Part shown: piece after piece, positions 33,740-46,002 of the stretch
How the letters are laid out: each line of letters starts with the position of its first letter
Numbering within the stretch: the stretch's first letter is position 1
From: Erythroxylum novogranatense
Lineage: Eukaryota; Streptophyta; Magnoliopsida; Malpighiales; Erythroxylaceae
Assembly: GCA_029891385.1 (NCBI GenBank)
Contig: CM057227.1
Span: 59,583,567 to 59,647,566 of the forward strand
Direction of reading: 5' to 3'
DNA: 64,000 bases
The notes under the pieces: model-generated
What the model was told of the DNA's origin: nothing
Database searches by the model: none
What the model saw: only the letters and a program-made list of their open reading frames with translations
Program-made: the position numbers and the translations under genes

Positions 33740-36600
33740 ATTGAGGTTAATACTATTCCTGATCCAAACATATCGGTATTTGATACCGGATATGGCTCAT
33801 ACATATGACATGATATGCAGGGCCTCAGGGACAGTAGAAAGCTCATAAAAGGAGAACTGGACTTTCGTGCAGGTAATGAAGCAAGGGTTGCTACATTTGC
33901 CGTAGGCACTTATGTCTTGTTACTCCCTGGTGAGCTTATATTCAAATTGGATGATTATCATTTTGTACCCGTTTTAAACAAAGAACATATTGTATGTTTT
34001 ATGTTTAATTAGAGCTGATTTCCATTTGACTTTTAGTAGCAATGGTTGCTATATTAGTTGCAATGGAATGCTCTATGCTACTGGTACATTATGCAATAGA
34101 AATGACATATTAGATATGTCATATCCAGTTATGAATGTCAATGACGCGAAAAGACATAATCGAGATAATTTAAAATCAACTTACTTATGGCATTGTCGGC
34201 TTGGCCATATAAATGAGACAAGCATCGCTAAGCTCCATAAGAGTGGAAGTTTAGGGTCATTTGATTATGAATCATATGACACATGCGAATCTTGTTTATT
34301 AGGCAAGATGACTAAGTTATCCTTTAAAGGAAAGGGTGAACGAGTGAATGGAATATTAGACCTAATACATTCGGATGTATGTGGTCCGATGTCCATCCAT
34401 GCCAGAAGTGGTTGTTTTACTTCATTATTTTTATCGGTGATTATTCACGATATAGGTATCTCAGATTCGATAAGATACAAATCAAGCATTTGAATAGTTC
34501 AAATAATTCGAAATGAAGTAGAAAACTAACTTGGTACAAGTATGAATACATTACGATCCGATCGTGGTGGAAAATACTTAAACCAACAGCTTTGGATTAT
34601 CTCGTAGATCATGAGATTTTATCTCAAGACACTCCACCTTACACGCCGCAAAGCACAATGATGTGGCTGAAAGGAGAAATCGAACCTTGTTAGACATGGT
34701 GCGATTGATGATAGGTTTTGCACAGTTTTGGGAATATGCGCTTGAGACAGCTGTTTACTTGCTAAACAGAGTTCCATCAAAGACAGTTGTGGTTACTCCA
34801 TATGGAGATATGGACTAACTGAAAAACCTTATCTTTCTCATTTGAAAGTTTGGGGTTGTCCTGCTTATGTGAAGCAGACACAGTCAGATTAGCTTGATGT
34901 AAAAGCTGACAAGTGTTTGTTCGTAGGATATTGTGGGATATCAATTCTACCTTGCTTAGGAACAAAAGTTGTTTGTTTCCAAGCATGCTGTTTTCTTAAA
35001 GAAATAGTTTCTTTTACAATAAGATAGTGGGAGCAAAGTTGAACTTAGAGAAGTTCAAGATGCTCGAACAAACATAGATCAACTGCCTGAACCTGAAACT
35101 GTACCTTATGTAGATGAGGTAACAGTTCAACCTTCTACTACACATGAATTTCGTAGGTTAAGTAGGATACGCACTGTTCCCGAGAGATATGAATTTCTCG
35201 TAAGTGAACAGAATGACGTATTGCTCATATGAGATGATGAGCCTGCTACCTATGAAGAGGTTCTGAAAAGTTCAGAGTCTGAAAAATGGCTTTGTGCCAT
35301 GAAAGCCGAAATGGATTCCATGTACATAAACCAAGTATGGACTTTGGTTGTTACACCTGAAGGGATAAAACCCACAGGGTGCAAAGGGGTTGTCAAGATG
35401 AAAACCAACATGGATGGTAATCTGAATTACCTATGAAGCGAGGCTAATGGCCAAAGGATATCGTCAAAGACAAGGAGTTGACTATGACGAAATCTTCAGC
35501 CCCGTAGCAATGCTTAAAACCATTCGGATACTCCTAGCCATTGCCACTCATTATGATTATGAGATATGGCAAATGGATGTGAAGATAGCTTTCCTGAGAG
35601 GAAATCTACCCGAGGATATGTATGACACAACCTGAGGGCTTCACTTCCATCGATGGTGAATACGTATGCAAGCTTCAGAAATCCATGTTTGGATTGAAGC
35701 AAGCTTCCAGGAGTTGGATTATCCGTTTAGTTGAGTTAATCAAAGAGTTTGATTTCTCACAAAATTCGGATGATCATTGTGTGCATAAGAAGGTTAATGG
35801 GACTGCAATCGTATTCCTTGTGTTGTATGTAGATGACATACTGTTACTCGGAAACGATGTCTCTATGCTGCCATCAGTTAAAATTTGGTTGTCCAATCAA
35901 TTTGCGATGAAAGACCTTGGTAAAGCAACTTATATCTAGATCTCAGGTTGCTTGGTCTTTCACAATCATCGTACATAGATGAGATGCTAAAGAGGTTTAA
36001 CATGGAACAATGCTATGTACGAGGCCCGATGTATCGTATGCTCTAAGTGTTACGAGCAGATACCAATCGGATCCTGGTGAGGGTCACTAGGTGACTTCTT
36101 GATGTTTGGAGATGGAAATCTCCATATGAGCAGGCATTCAGATGCCAGTATCTAATCTGATAAGGATGATTCTGAATCACAATCAAGTTATATACATTCA
36201 CACTGAATAGCAAGGCGGTCAGTTGGAAAGAGTTCCAAACAAGAGAGGACTACTGATTCATCAACCGAGGCAAAGTACCTGCCGCATGAGATGTGCAAAG
36301 GAAGCGGTTTAGATCAAGAAGTTCATTACTGAACTTCATCTGGTCCCTAGCTGTGATGGGCCCATAGGATTGTATTGTGATACAATGGGGCTAGTGCGCA
36401 GGCAAAGGAACCAAGGTCTCATCGACGATCCGAACTCGTACTCCGCCGATTCGGGAGATCATTAGTCGAGATGATATCTTGATAGAGAGAATTCCCACAG
36501 AGCAAAGTGTTGCTGTTCCATTGACAAAGCCATTGTCACAGGAGAATTGTGATTCTCATGGACTCGCTTATGGTATTGGATACTAAGGCGATTGGCTTTA
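33740..36600 (+). pseudogene. Copia pol remnant: protease, integrase, RT, RNase H
   Basis: The protease active site FDTG is at 33,778-33,789. The pre-integrase zinc site LWHCRLGHINE plus CESCLLGKMT is at 34,180-34,310, and the integrase core LDLIHSDVCGPM at 34,357. The next catalytic region (SDRGGKYL) is near 34,560 and AERRNRTLLDMV near 34,670, spread over shifted frames. RT runs from 35,444 (AKGYRQRQGVDYDEIFSPVA) to 35,939, with the catalytic LYVDDILLLG. RNase H (to 36,600) is barely readable. Stops at 35,230 and 35,435 and many indels disable it. The RT resembles Tork/TNT1-type copia; the lineage is not certain. Confidence 0.85.
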
Positions 36601-36605
36601 GGTCA

Positions 36606-36615
36606 AGTGGGAGAT
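36606..36615 (+). other. Polypurine tract
   Basis: AGTGGGAGA just before the 3' LTR, the usual copia form (compare AAGTGGGAGAT read on the minus strand at 60,534-60,544). Confidence 0.8.
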
Positions 36616-38563
36616 TTATAAGTACAAGTCGACTTGTACTATCGATAAGTCGACTTGTTCTTGAAAAGTACCGATAAGTCAACTTGTACATTGGATAAGT
36701 CGACTTATTCAAGGATCAGATTGTTTATTCGTGCTAAAGGCAATCCCTTTAGCGCTTTTATTCACAAATGTATGCGCATCGAATGAATAAATAAAGAAAA
36801 GGCATTTTCATTAATTTGATATTCATAAACATTGTTTATGAATTGATTGATCTTTAATCGATTAATGAAGTCCATGATATATGACATAGCATGAAGGAAA
36901 TTATGATGTGATCATACTCATCGAGATTCCTATCATGTGCAATTGTGTCAAGATTCAAATTCTCCTAGTCAAAGGATTAATGAGACCGACATCATTAATC
37001 CGGATAGACTAGCACATGTCATATTCCTTGATTGGATCAAGCAGTGGATCTCAGAAACTGTAAATATGAGATATTTAGAATTGACATGTGGATGCTTACT
37101 AGTGGTAGTAAGTTCATTGGATGACCTACCATGAGATCATCACATGGATATCTTATCTAGTGTCAGTGATAATCTTATCATAGCAATGGTGCAAGTATCC
37201 TTAGACTTGAGGTACTCAAGGATATCTTGGATACTGATTCTGTGCTTTAACTCCATTCCTTGTTGCCTTCCAGAGGTAGCTCATAGGGTGGTATTTGGGT
37301 ACAGCTTGAGGTATTCGAAAATAATTGAGTAGCCAATAAAGGATTCACCACTTCTGGATTAGCAGAGGAGATACCCATGGCCTCTTGTCAGGATCATTAC
37401 TCGGAAATCTCTGGCCAGAGTGAATATGTCATGGAGAGTGTCTTCATGGACATATAGAGTAATGAGTCCTAGGACGAGATCTGTTATCACTTGGGCTAGA
37501 CTCAGTCTAGTGAGAGTTGACACTTTGACCATGCTCATAACCAAGTGGGGTATAGGATGGTGAAAGGACTAATTGCACCAGAATTGTCTATGGAAGGGTT
37601 TGTGATCCGGTTCGTGATGAATACATCAAATCGATTACTTTCCGGTCAATTGGGGTCATGATGTGTTGCTAGATACCGCTCATGACTTGCTCAGATTAAT
37701 TGTTAATCTAAGTGGCCAACATAACCGGAGCCTAAAGGGTCACACGCTAAGAGTGTTTCAGAGAATCAGAAAATAGTAATTGGACGAGTTCCAATTATGG
37801 AGAGCATTAGATTAAATGGATCCCGATGGGATTGGGATATGTCCCATGAGATCGCGATATCAATATTGCTAAGAAAGGTTTTGAATTTGTTTCAAAGATC
37901 GGGGTCTTAAAGGCCTAGTAGGACCAACCCCAGTTGGATCGACCTTAGCATTTATATTCTAATTAATTAATTAAGTAAATTAATTAATTATTTATTATAT
38001 AAATTGGACATGTGCACGTTGGAAACTAAAGGAGAAGAGATGATAGCTTTGACTTTTCAAAAGCTTAGTTTATTTATTAAATAATGAATGGTTAAGAACC
38101 ATTCACGTGGATGGCCTTCTCTCCAAGCATAAAGTCTTCTTTTAAGAGTTAAAAGAAAAACTTAAGGGGCTTGGTGGTGTGGTCGACGGTTGCAAAGAGG
38201 AAAGAAGAAATGGAAGCTTAAGAGTTAAGTTTCCTTTGAAAATGGTTTTCATGTCTTCTTCTTCAAGCATCATCACTTCTCTTCTTCTCCAAGCACAAAG
38301 TTCCAACGTGAATCTCAAGCTCTCCGTGATGGAGGTAGGTCTAGTAGCCTTTAATCTGTTCTAGCTATTCCCGGTCAAAGGGTTTGACTCGGTTAGGTTT
38401 TCTGATCTCTGCGTGGATCACCTTTAGAGATAGTCTCTTTTGGCTATTTAGGTTTATGTCTTCATACGGATACCAAGATCCTGGGTTCAGGAAGGTCCCG
38501 GGAACAAAAATTTTTGTTTTCCGCTGCCGGTACATGTGATGTACCTCCCGGGATTTTCCTACA
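36616..38563 (+). repeat. 3' LTR of the copia element
   Basis: Aligns along its length with 28,902-30,837. It opens with four AAGTCGACTT-type palindromes (one with a CG-to-CA change) and ends TTTTCCTACA. It is slightly longer than the 5' LTR because the 5' copy lacks single bases at many CAG/CTG sites. Confidence 0.88.
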
Positions 38564-40756
38564 GGTCTCACCTATGAATTAAAACGTTAATCTCTATTCT
38601 GGTGTTTACTTCTGCAATACACTATTGGCAGTGTTTGACATCATACCTATTAATTGAACGTTAATCCACCGATGTAAGAAATCAGGCATGCGATTAAAAG
38701 GAGGAGATTGTTAAGTCAAAACGACTTTACATAAATGATTTCGATGAAGTATAAATAATGATGAAAAAGGAGACGATGAAAACAAGAAGGAAGTTAAAAA
38801 GCAAACCCAAGTTGAAAAGCAAATGGAAGCAAAAGCAGACGAAAACAAAAGCAGACGAAAGTTGTGCAAAAGTAGAAGGGAGTAAAAGCAGACGATGGAA
38901 AGCACACGAAAGCAAACCATGTTTGAATTAAGAATCAGTTTGAGTTAGTTACAAAACTCAATTGAATAACAGGTTCTTTCAAGATTCAAGCAATCTCTGT
39001 TCTGGTCGTCTTCTTCTTGCAAAAATAGAAAATAATTGTAGAAGGTCAACCTGTCAGGAGTAGCACGTGAGAAATCTATCACCTATGAATTGAAACGTCA
39101 ATCTCTGTTCTGGTCCTATAAAGGTGTCAGTGGAGTGCGTGCGACAGATCAAATTTCATTCTAAGTTATTTTGATGCCAAAGAAATGACCCTTAAATGAT
39201 TGATTGATAAACGGATGCAAAAAGGCAAGCTTCGGAAGAAGAGGAAATGATTGTAGAAGGTGAACCTGTTAGGAAGAAGAGTAAAGGCAAACAATGATAG
39301 TAATTTCCGAAGAAGAGAAAACAATTGTAGAAGGTCAACCTGTCTGGAGTAGCACGTGTATAATAATTTTATCACCTATGAATTGAAACGTCGATCTCTA
39401 CTCTGCTGCTCTTCTTCTCTAATTTTGTTCATGTTTACTTACTTTTTCAGTACGTTTTTGGCTGGAATCGACATTATTATACCAGTTAGAAGATTATTCC
39501 ATACAAGAAAAATAGGTCTTCTGGTTTATACATTTTCAGGGTTAGTGTGTCTTTCCTTGCCACAAGTAAAAAATTATGACGGTCTCACTTATGAATTAAA
39601 ACGTTAATCTCTGTTCTGGTGTTTACTTCTGCAATACGCTATTGGCAGTGTTTGACATCATACCTATTAATTGAAACGTCAATCCACCCGATGTAAGAAA
39701 TGCATGCGCTTAAAAGGAGGAGATTGTTAAATCAAAACGACTTTACATAAATGATTTCGATGAAGTACAAATAATGATGAAAAAGGAGACGATGAAAACA
39801 AGACGGAAGTTAAAAAGCAAACCCAAGTTGAAAAGCAGATGGAAGCAAAACCGGCATTTTAAGCAAAAGGCATTTAAAGCAAAAGGCATTTAAAGTTGTG
39901 GAAAAGTATACGGGAGTAAAAGAAAACGATGGAAAGCACACGAAAGCAAACCACGTGTGAATTAAGAATCTGTTTGAGTTAGTTACAAAACTCAATTGAA
40001 TAATAGGTTCTTTCAAGATTCAAGCAATCTCTGTTCTGGTCGTCTTCTTCTTGCGAAAAACAGAAAATAATTGTAGAAGGTCAACCTGTCAGGAGTAGCA
40101 CGTGAGAAATCTATCACCTATGAATTGAAACGTCAATCTCTATTCTGGTCCTCTTCTTCTCTTTGCAGTCCTCATGTTTGCTTACTTCTGGAATACGTGA
40201 TTGGCATTTGGCAGGAATCGACATTATCATAGCATTTAGAAGATTATTAGATACAAGAAAAACAGATGTGAAAGTGATTCATACATTTTGGGGGTTACCG
40301 TGTATTTCCTTGCCACAAATAAATAATTATGACGGTGTCCAGAAGTCTATCACGTATGAATTGAAACGTCAATCTCTGTTCTGGTCTACTTCCGCAACAC
40401 GCTATTGGCAGTGTTTGACATTATTATAGCGACTAGAAGATTGTGCCTACTAATTGAAAACTCAATCTACGTGACAGAAAAAATCTATACAGACGGTCTA
40501 CTTCTGCAACACGCTATTGACAGTATTTGACATTATTATAGCGGCTAGAAGATTGTACCTATTAATTGAAAACTCAATCTACGTGACAGAAAAAATCTAT
40601 GCAGACGGAACCTATTGAAAAACATGTTAAGTCAAAATGACTTGACATATACGATTTTAATGAATAACAGACGAACAAAAATAGTCGAAGTACAACAAAA
40701 GACGAAGTAGAAAAATAGACGGAGAATGCGGAAGCATAAATAATATGTTGACTTCG
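38564..40756 (+). repeat. Pile of SIRE-like LTR pieces without coding sequence
   Basis: LTR starts TGTTAAGTCAAAACGACTTT at 38,709, TGTTAAATCAAAACGACTTT at 39,725 and TGTTAAGTCAAAATGACTTG at 40,625. The first two are each preceded by the polypurine tract AAAAGGAGGAGA. 38,571-39,584 and 39,585 onward are direct repeats about 1 kb apart, sharing tttacttctgcaatacgcta and aggagtagcacgtgagaaat. U3 minisatellites differ in unit number. There are no RT or integrase words, so this is a stack of non-coding copies. Confidence 0.75.
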
Positions 40757-40802
40757 TGTCGGGTCCGCAACCCAACTACATATACTTACCACTATCACAC
40801 TT

Positions 40803-40814
40803 GCTCTGATACCA
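40803..40814 (-). other. Primer binding site, initiator tRNA-Met type
   Basis: GCTCTGATACCA on the plus strand is TGGTATCAGAGC on the minus strand, five bases from the LTR end. Confidence 0.88.
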
Positions 40815-40819
40815 CAAGA

Positions 40820-43800
40820 TGTCGGACCCCGCTCCTGGAGCCCAACTTTCGTATTCCTGAAACCTTGCGCTTATACATTGCAGTGCTATATGCTGTTGTT
40901 CCATAAAAGTGATGAGCCCACACTACCTAAACATCAAAATCACATATTGACTTGTTCATATCAAATATAGCTTAAAGCCTCACGTTCACATAGAGGCAAG
41001 AATCACCTTAATTAGAGTTATATAACTCAAGATACACTCCAAAAACCTAAAAGAGTTCATACCTGAAACATGCTCTCTTAACCGATGTCTCGCTTATTTT
41101 AATGCAAAATTCTTCAATTTAACTCCAAATGATACCAATTTTTGTAGTAAGAAAGATATATGTCTTATAAATCCAATGGTTCAATCCTCACCTCAATTGG
41201 AGGTCGGATGAGGGATTTATGCCCAAAACAATAGACCATACTCACTTCCAAAATCAAATTGAAACTCTTTTGGAACGATTGCCATAAAATTTTATCTAGA
41301 TGTCAAATTGTGTTCGTTATTTCACCATTTGAAATTAGACATCTAGCTCTACAACTCTTATGAAGACCAAAAAACGAGATTCGGCTTCTAACAATGTCCA
41401 AAACACCATTTTTCCCGTAGCTGTCCGTTAAACGGACACACATGTCCGTTTAACGGACACGTTTGGGTGAAAGTGTCCTAAATGCTTCGAGAATGTCCGT
41501 TAAATGGACATGGACAGGCTAAGGGGTGTTTTGGCACCCGAGGCTGTCCGTTTAATGGACATTCATGTCCGTTTAATGGACACGCCATTCTTCAAAACTT
41601 CAAAACCTCTCATCTTCAATCCAACTTCAAACCACTTGTAACTATCATCTTTCAAAACTCATAACTTCTTAATCCTAACTCCAACATGTGCATACTATAC
41701 CTCTATGGAAAGATAACAAGATGATATACAACTCTCATGAAGGATGCAAATGTTAATTTCATCATTAATCAAGGCAAAAAGCCACTCAAAGGACACTGCT
41801 CATTAAAGACCAATGTATCAGTAATATAGCTAAATGAACAGTGACTGGATGTGTTCTTCACCTCATAACTTTTTAACCCTAAGTCCAAATGAGACAAATG
41901 ATACACCCTTAGAAAGTTCTGAACTTCTACTACAATCTTCACGAAGACTTCCCAATCTAAATCAAGCCCTAAGAGGGTCTAAAACTGAAGCGAAGTTCTG
42001 TCAAATTTTTAGGAAAATTTGACAGCACTTCCCCTGAAATTACAACTAACCAACTTCAGTCCTAGCTTCACCACCTGCATAAAACTCAATATCCAATCTC
42101 AATCAACATAACTCAATCCCAAAAACATCTCCAAATGCAATTCAAGGCAACAACCACACTCTTAGCATTCTAACCATATCTAAACTATACAATGATGCAA
42201 TTGTTTCAAAACATACATGGATTTCACAAAATACATTAAAACTTAACATTCTTGCTTTCATATGAAAATATGAGTTATTACAAGGCTTTAGAGGGCATTT
42301 TAAGCCACTACATAATATCCCAAAAATACAAACTTGCCAAAAGCATCATTTGCTCAAAATGCATCTAAAGAATTGATTACAAAAATTAATTTGAAATACA
42401 AAATCTATCCATTTCTGAAGTAATGCCTTTAAGCTCGGTGGTCGATCTCGTGTTCCTCACCTGGAGATGGGACGGAATTGGAGGGGGTGAGCTTACGCTC
42501 GTGGGTAACATGTTTATATTTATGCAAATAAGCTGAATTATTTTCATTATTTATACTGTTAGCAAAACTCTCATCAAGCAATCATACAACTTTGCATTTC
42601 ATAGAGTCATCAAGCTAAAAACATAACTTTCATGATTCATTAGTCTATCATTCTTGCAAATACATGCTACACATAAACACATAGCTACTGGTTTGGTAAA
42701 ATAAGTCCACAATAACTGACGAAGTACACAAGTGCAGTCGTATGCTGAGGAGTCCAAAAAGGAACATCCTATGCCACAATCGGGCAAAGTAGTGGCTTAT
42801 ATCGTCAACGATGCGTGACTTTGCTGGGTGGACTTAAGTACCCACATAACACAAATTCATGCATTATAATTTGGACTTTTCTTGTCCACTGGATGATTTC
42901 TGAAAATGGATTTTCATGCATCCAAATAGCTTATTCTTGAAAAATGTATTTCATGCTTAACTCACATTTCATGATTTCACTAATATTCATGCTCATTCAA
43001 TTCATGAACTTGTCAAGCAATAACAAGCAATGTCATATACTGTTCAAACTTTCACATAATGGCAATCATAAATCAATTTATACACAATCAAAACTCAATC
43101 AATACTCATCCCAAGGTAATTGAAAAACATTAATTTCCTTAGTTGAGATAGTATTTAGAACTTACTAATATAAAGATAAAAATGAAACCCACCTTATATC
43201 TTGTTTAATCCTTGCTTAGGAGTGCTCTTCTCCTTGCTCTTCTCCTCTCTCTTGCTCTACTTCAAGAGAAACAAAAACCCATTTCAACATAACTTCAATT
43301 GAAAATCTACATAACCTCTTACATGAAATTAACTTGAAAATCACTAAACCCACTTCATTTCTAAGCTTTCTACACCAAAACCCAACTAAAATCTAACACT
43401 TAAAATCATAACTTACCTTGGTTCTTGACTCAACCAAAGAGTTTCTTGGTTCAAAATGTAGCTTAGCTCTTCCTCTACACTTTTCCTTCTTGAACTTTCT
43501 TCAAACTCTTGCTCAAACTCTTGGAAAGTCAAGACCTAGGCATGCTTTTCTCTTTTTCTCCTTCTCCTTTCTCCTTCCACTATCTCCCCTCTCTTTCCCT
43601 CTAAAATTTCATAGCCTACCTCTCTTCTTCTCCTACTCACTTATTTCCTTCTCTTTTTATACCACTCACTAACTCACTTGAGCCCATAGGCCTAAAGCCT
43701 AACTCCCTTCTTCTTCCTTCCTTCTTATTTCCTCTTTAAACTACTCAAGTCCATTATCCTCTAAGCCTATCTTATTCTCTTTTCCCTTCCTACCTCATTA

Positions 43801-43951
43801 AGGCCCAACTAACACATTTAATCCCATTAACTCACCACCTAATTCTTTAATGCTATCACATACTAATTAATATCAACTCAATTAATGCTAACATAACTTA
43901 CTCAATTAGTGTAATCATGCTTAACTTAAAAAAAAAAATTTGGGGCTAACA
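40820..43951 (-). repeat. 3.1-kb LTR related to the Tekay-like LTR at 2,554-5,504
   Basis: The first 250 bases (minus strand) match the start of the LTR at 2,554 (guttagttgggcc-type words such as tgttagttgggcct). The 'gtaagctcacccc' and 'gcccgattgtggca' segments are shared too. Between 41,410 and 41,590 it has about five copies of the palindrome TGTCCGTTTAACGGACA, two with a CG-to-TG change. Plus-strand ORFs here (41,482, 43,418) are not credible genes. Confidence 0.8.
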
Positions 43952-43956
43952 CTTCG

Positions 43957-44218
43957 ATTCTTATTTATAACCTTCGTGTTCACTATTTATAACCTTCGTG
44001 TTCAACTGCTTCTTCAATCTTGCTTTTTGAACCTTGAAACAAACAGTTTTTTAGTTAAGTTCTGTCTTTTTCTTTTGCTCCCGCCTCCTTTTGCTTTCGT
44101 CTGTTTTTCAACTTGCGTCTGTTTTTCTTCTTTCCTCTACTTGTCACATTTTGGCCTTTGGTTTTGATTTTATGATATATTTAACCATGTTGAGATTTGG
44201 TCTAATTTCCCTGAACCG
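43957..44218 (-). repeat. Reverse-orientation SIRE-like LTR minisatellite
   Basis: Plus strand reads ttttgctttcgtctgttttt and similar, the reverse complement of the 'aaaaacagacgaaagc' units. It is the continuation of DNA interrupted by the collapsed element. No gene. Confidence 0.55.
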
Positions 44219-45303
44219 TTCTTCACTTCATGGTTTAACGAAGATGTCCACCCATTGATACTCTGTTTTAACGAACTGTCCATTTTTTAAAACACATTAC
44301 AAATGCATGACTTAATGGAAGAAATGGGAAAGGAAGTTGTACGTCAAGAATCTAGATATCCCAATACACGTAGTAGATTATGGGATCCAAAAGATGTCTT
44401 TAAAGTACTTGCAGAGGACAAGGTAAAATTAGTCACTTACTTTCTATATGAGATTTTTAAGTTGTGTATTGATATTAGCTTAAGAAAAATATATATTGCA
44501 AAACTTCGAACTTATGGTTTTCAAATAAGGATATTTTAAACATACTTTCAATTATTATAATATAATTTTGAAAATCATTTTAACTTTTTTTTTACTAAAA
44601 TGTGCTTCGTTTGTTTTTATGTCTTCGTATGACTTTTGTATTCTCCGTCTGTATTGTTAACTTCGTCGACTTTTTCAACTCCGTTTATATTTTTAACTTC
44701 GTCTACTTTTTCAAATCTGTCTATATTTATAACTTCGTCTACTTTTTCAACTCCATCTATTGTTAACTTCATCTACTTTCTCAATTCCGTCTGTTTTTCT
44801 CTTCTTCGTCTATCTTTTCAACTTCGTCTGTTAGAGGTGAGGAAAAGCAGATGATGGAAAGCAAACCAAAGAAAATCACCTCTGAATTAAGAAGCGAGAC
44901 GATACAAGAAGCAAATCACCTCCCAATTAAGAAGCCAGACGATAGAAGTGAAACGATCAAAGTCAGATATTGAAAAGTGAAAAGCAGACTGAAGTAAGAC
45001 ATAAAGTAGAAAAAGTTAGAGCAAGCGAAACTAAGACATAAAACTTTACAAAGCGATATGTCACATTCTTGAAAAATAGCACGAAGCGATATGTGCAGTT
45101 ACTATATTATTCAAATCTGCACTACGCCTTCTAAAACTTTACAAAGCTGTAGACTTCCTAGCTATATGGATAGAGATTGACGATGAATCTGCTCATATCC
45201 ATTTTCAGATTAAAGTAGATGAAACCTCTGCTTTAACAGAGGAGTTCATTTTTGACATAAGAAAAATATATGTACAAGGAAAGAGGATGCTGGTGGTGAA
45301 GTA
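44219..45303 (+). repeat. Duplicated unit with resistance-gene fragment, copy 1
   Basis: Begins aacgaagatgtccacccatt, contains the NBS fragment (44,303-44,422) and its intron start. Next comes an array of cttcgtctactttttcaact (44,640-44,830), then gaagcgagacgatacaagaa, and finally the KIYVQGKRM fragment. It matches 46,003-46,668 joined to 55,931-56,430, so the pair is a tandem duplication. Confidence 0.8.
44303..44422 (+). pseudogene. TIR-NBS-LRR resistance gene fragment (MHD region), copy 1
   Basis: Encodes 40 residues starting MHDLMEEMGKEVVRQES and ending SRLWDPKDVFKVLAEDK, followed by GTAAAA, a splice donor at the position where TIR-NBS-LRR genes end the NBS exon. MHD is the ARC2 regulatory motif of plant NLR proteins; the EMG(K/R)E(V/I)VRQES and SRLWD words are typical of the TIR class. 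No TIR, P-loop or LRR sequence is nearby, and the frame upstream does not read as NBS. It is a captured or relic exon end with part of its intron, not a working gene. Confidence 0.82.
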
Positions 45304-46002
45304 ACAACTTTGCAATTTATGATAAATCTCCTCATATCCAAGTCTGCACTACGCCTTCTTTATTTGAGGCACTCTTTTCAGAAGTCTCGACTACGTCTTC
45401 TTTATTCGTGCCATTTGTTTTACCGATGGCAACATGATAAATCTCCTCATATCCAAGTCTGTTGTAGGCCAACAACAACAGTGGACAGCAACAACAGTCG
45501 ACGGCAACAACAACGAAACTCGGAAAACATCTGTACACACTAAAACAAAAAAAGCTTAAAGAAGATTTACAAGTAAAGAACAACTAAAAACTGAGATGAT
45601 GCGATTACAACATCCGACGTCCAGTTGGTGAACAACCTTATGCTAGGTTCACATCTTAGGTTCACGTCGAAACCACCGATACTCCGTCGACACCAACAAC
45701 AGCTACGACAACCACAGCTGGAATGGAAAAAATCGAGGAAAGCAAGGGCGGAGAGGAAAAACAAAGACAGAGAAAGGAGACAACAAAGATCTATTCCGTG
45801 ATCGTCCATTCCATTCGTTCTTTAAGTAGGCACAAGCGCGGCCGCTGACAAACTATTGCATCAAAAGATTGGGTCAGAAGATTGCGTGCATATCGCGCTT
45901 ATCTGGGTGGTCAGAAGACACAAAATTCAATAAACAGAACGAAAGAAAAAGAAAGAATATAAGCCGCTAGATTAAATGGACGATAGGGATCTATTCCTTC
46001 AT
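45304..46002 (+). repeat. Repeat shared with 14,570-15,570
   Basis: Carries cctcatatccaagtctgc, acaacagtcgacggcaacaa and attgcatcaaaagattgggt, all found in the same orientation at 14.6-15.6 kb. It lies between the two resistance-gene-fragment units. The minus-strand ORFs here (45,332, 45,567) are low-complexity chance frames. Confidence 0.65.

Larger units (their letters stand above)
28902..38563 (+). mobile_element. Full-length, degenerate Ty1/copia retrotransposon, about 9.7 kb
   Basis: Two 1.94-kb direct repeats (28,902-30,837 and 36,616-38,563) enclose an initiator-Met primer site, a long leader, gag, protease, integrase, RT and RNase H remnants in copia order, and a polypurine tract. 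The left flank ends ATGACGGT and the right flank begins GGTCTCACCTATG; the uninterrupted site GACGGTCTCACTTATG exists at 39,578-39,593. So the element sits in a repeat of which an empty copy survives. The target duplication is at least GGT and not cleanly resolved. The coding region is full of stops and frameshifts, so the element cannot be autonomous. Confidence 0.9.
40757..43951 (-). mobile_element. Collapsed Ty3 element: LTR, primer site, and tip of second LTR
   Basis: Flanked by CTTCG at 40,752-40,756 and 43,952-43,956. On the minus strand it reads: LTR from TGTTAGCCCC (43,951) to GGGGTCCGACA (40,820), primer site TGGTATCAGAGC (40,814-40,803), about 25 bases of leader, then about 20 bases resembling the LTR end (GGTTGCGGACCCGACA) stopping at 40,757. 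The whole internal region and nearly all of the 3' LTR are gone while the target duplication is intact. Confidence 0.85.
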
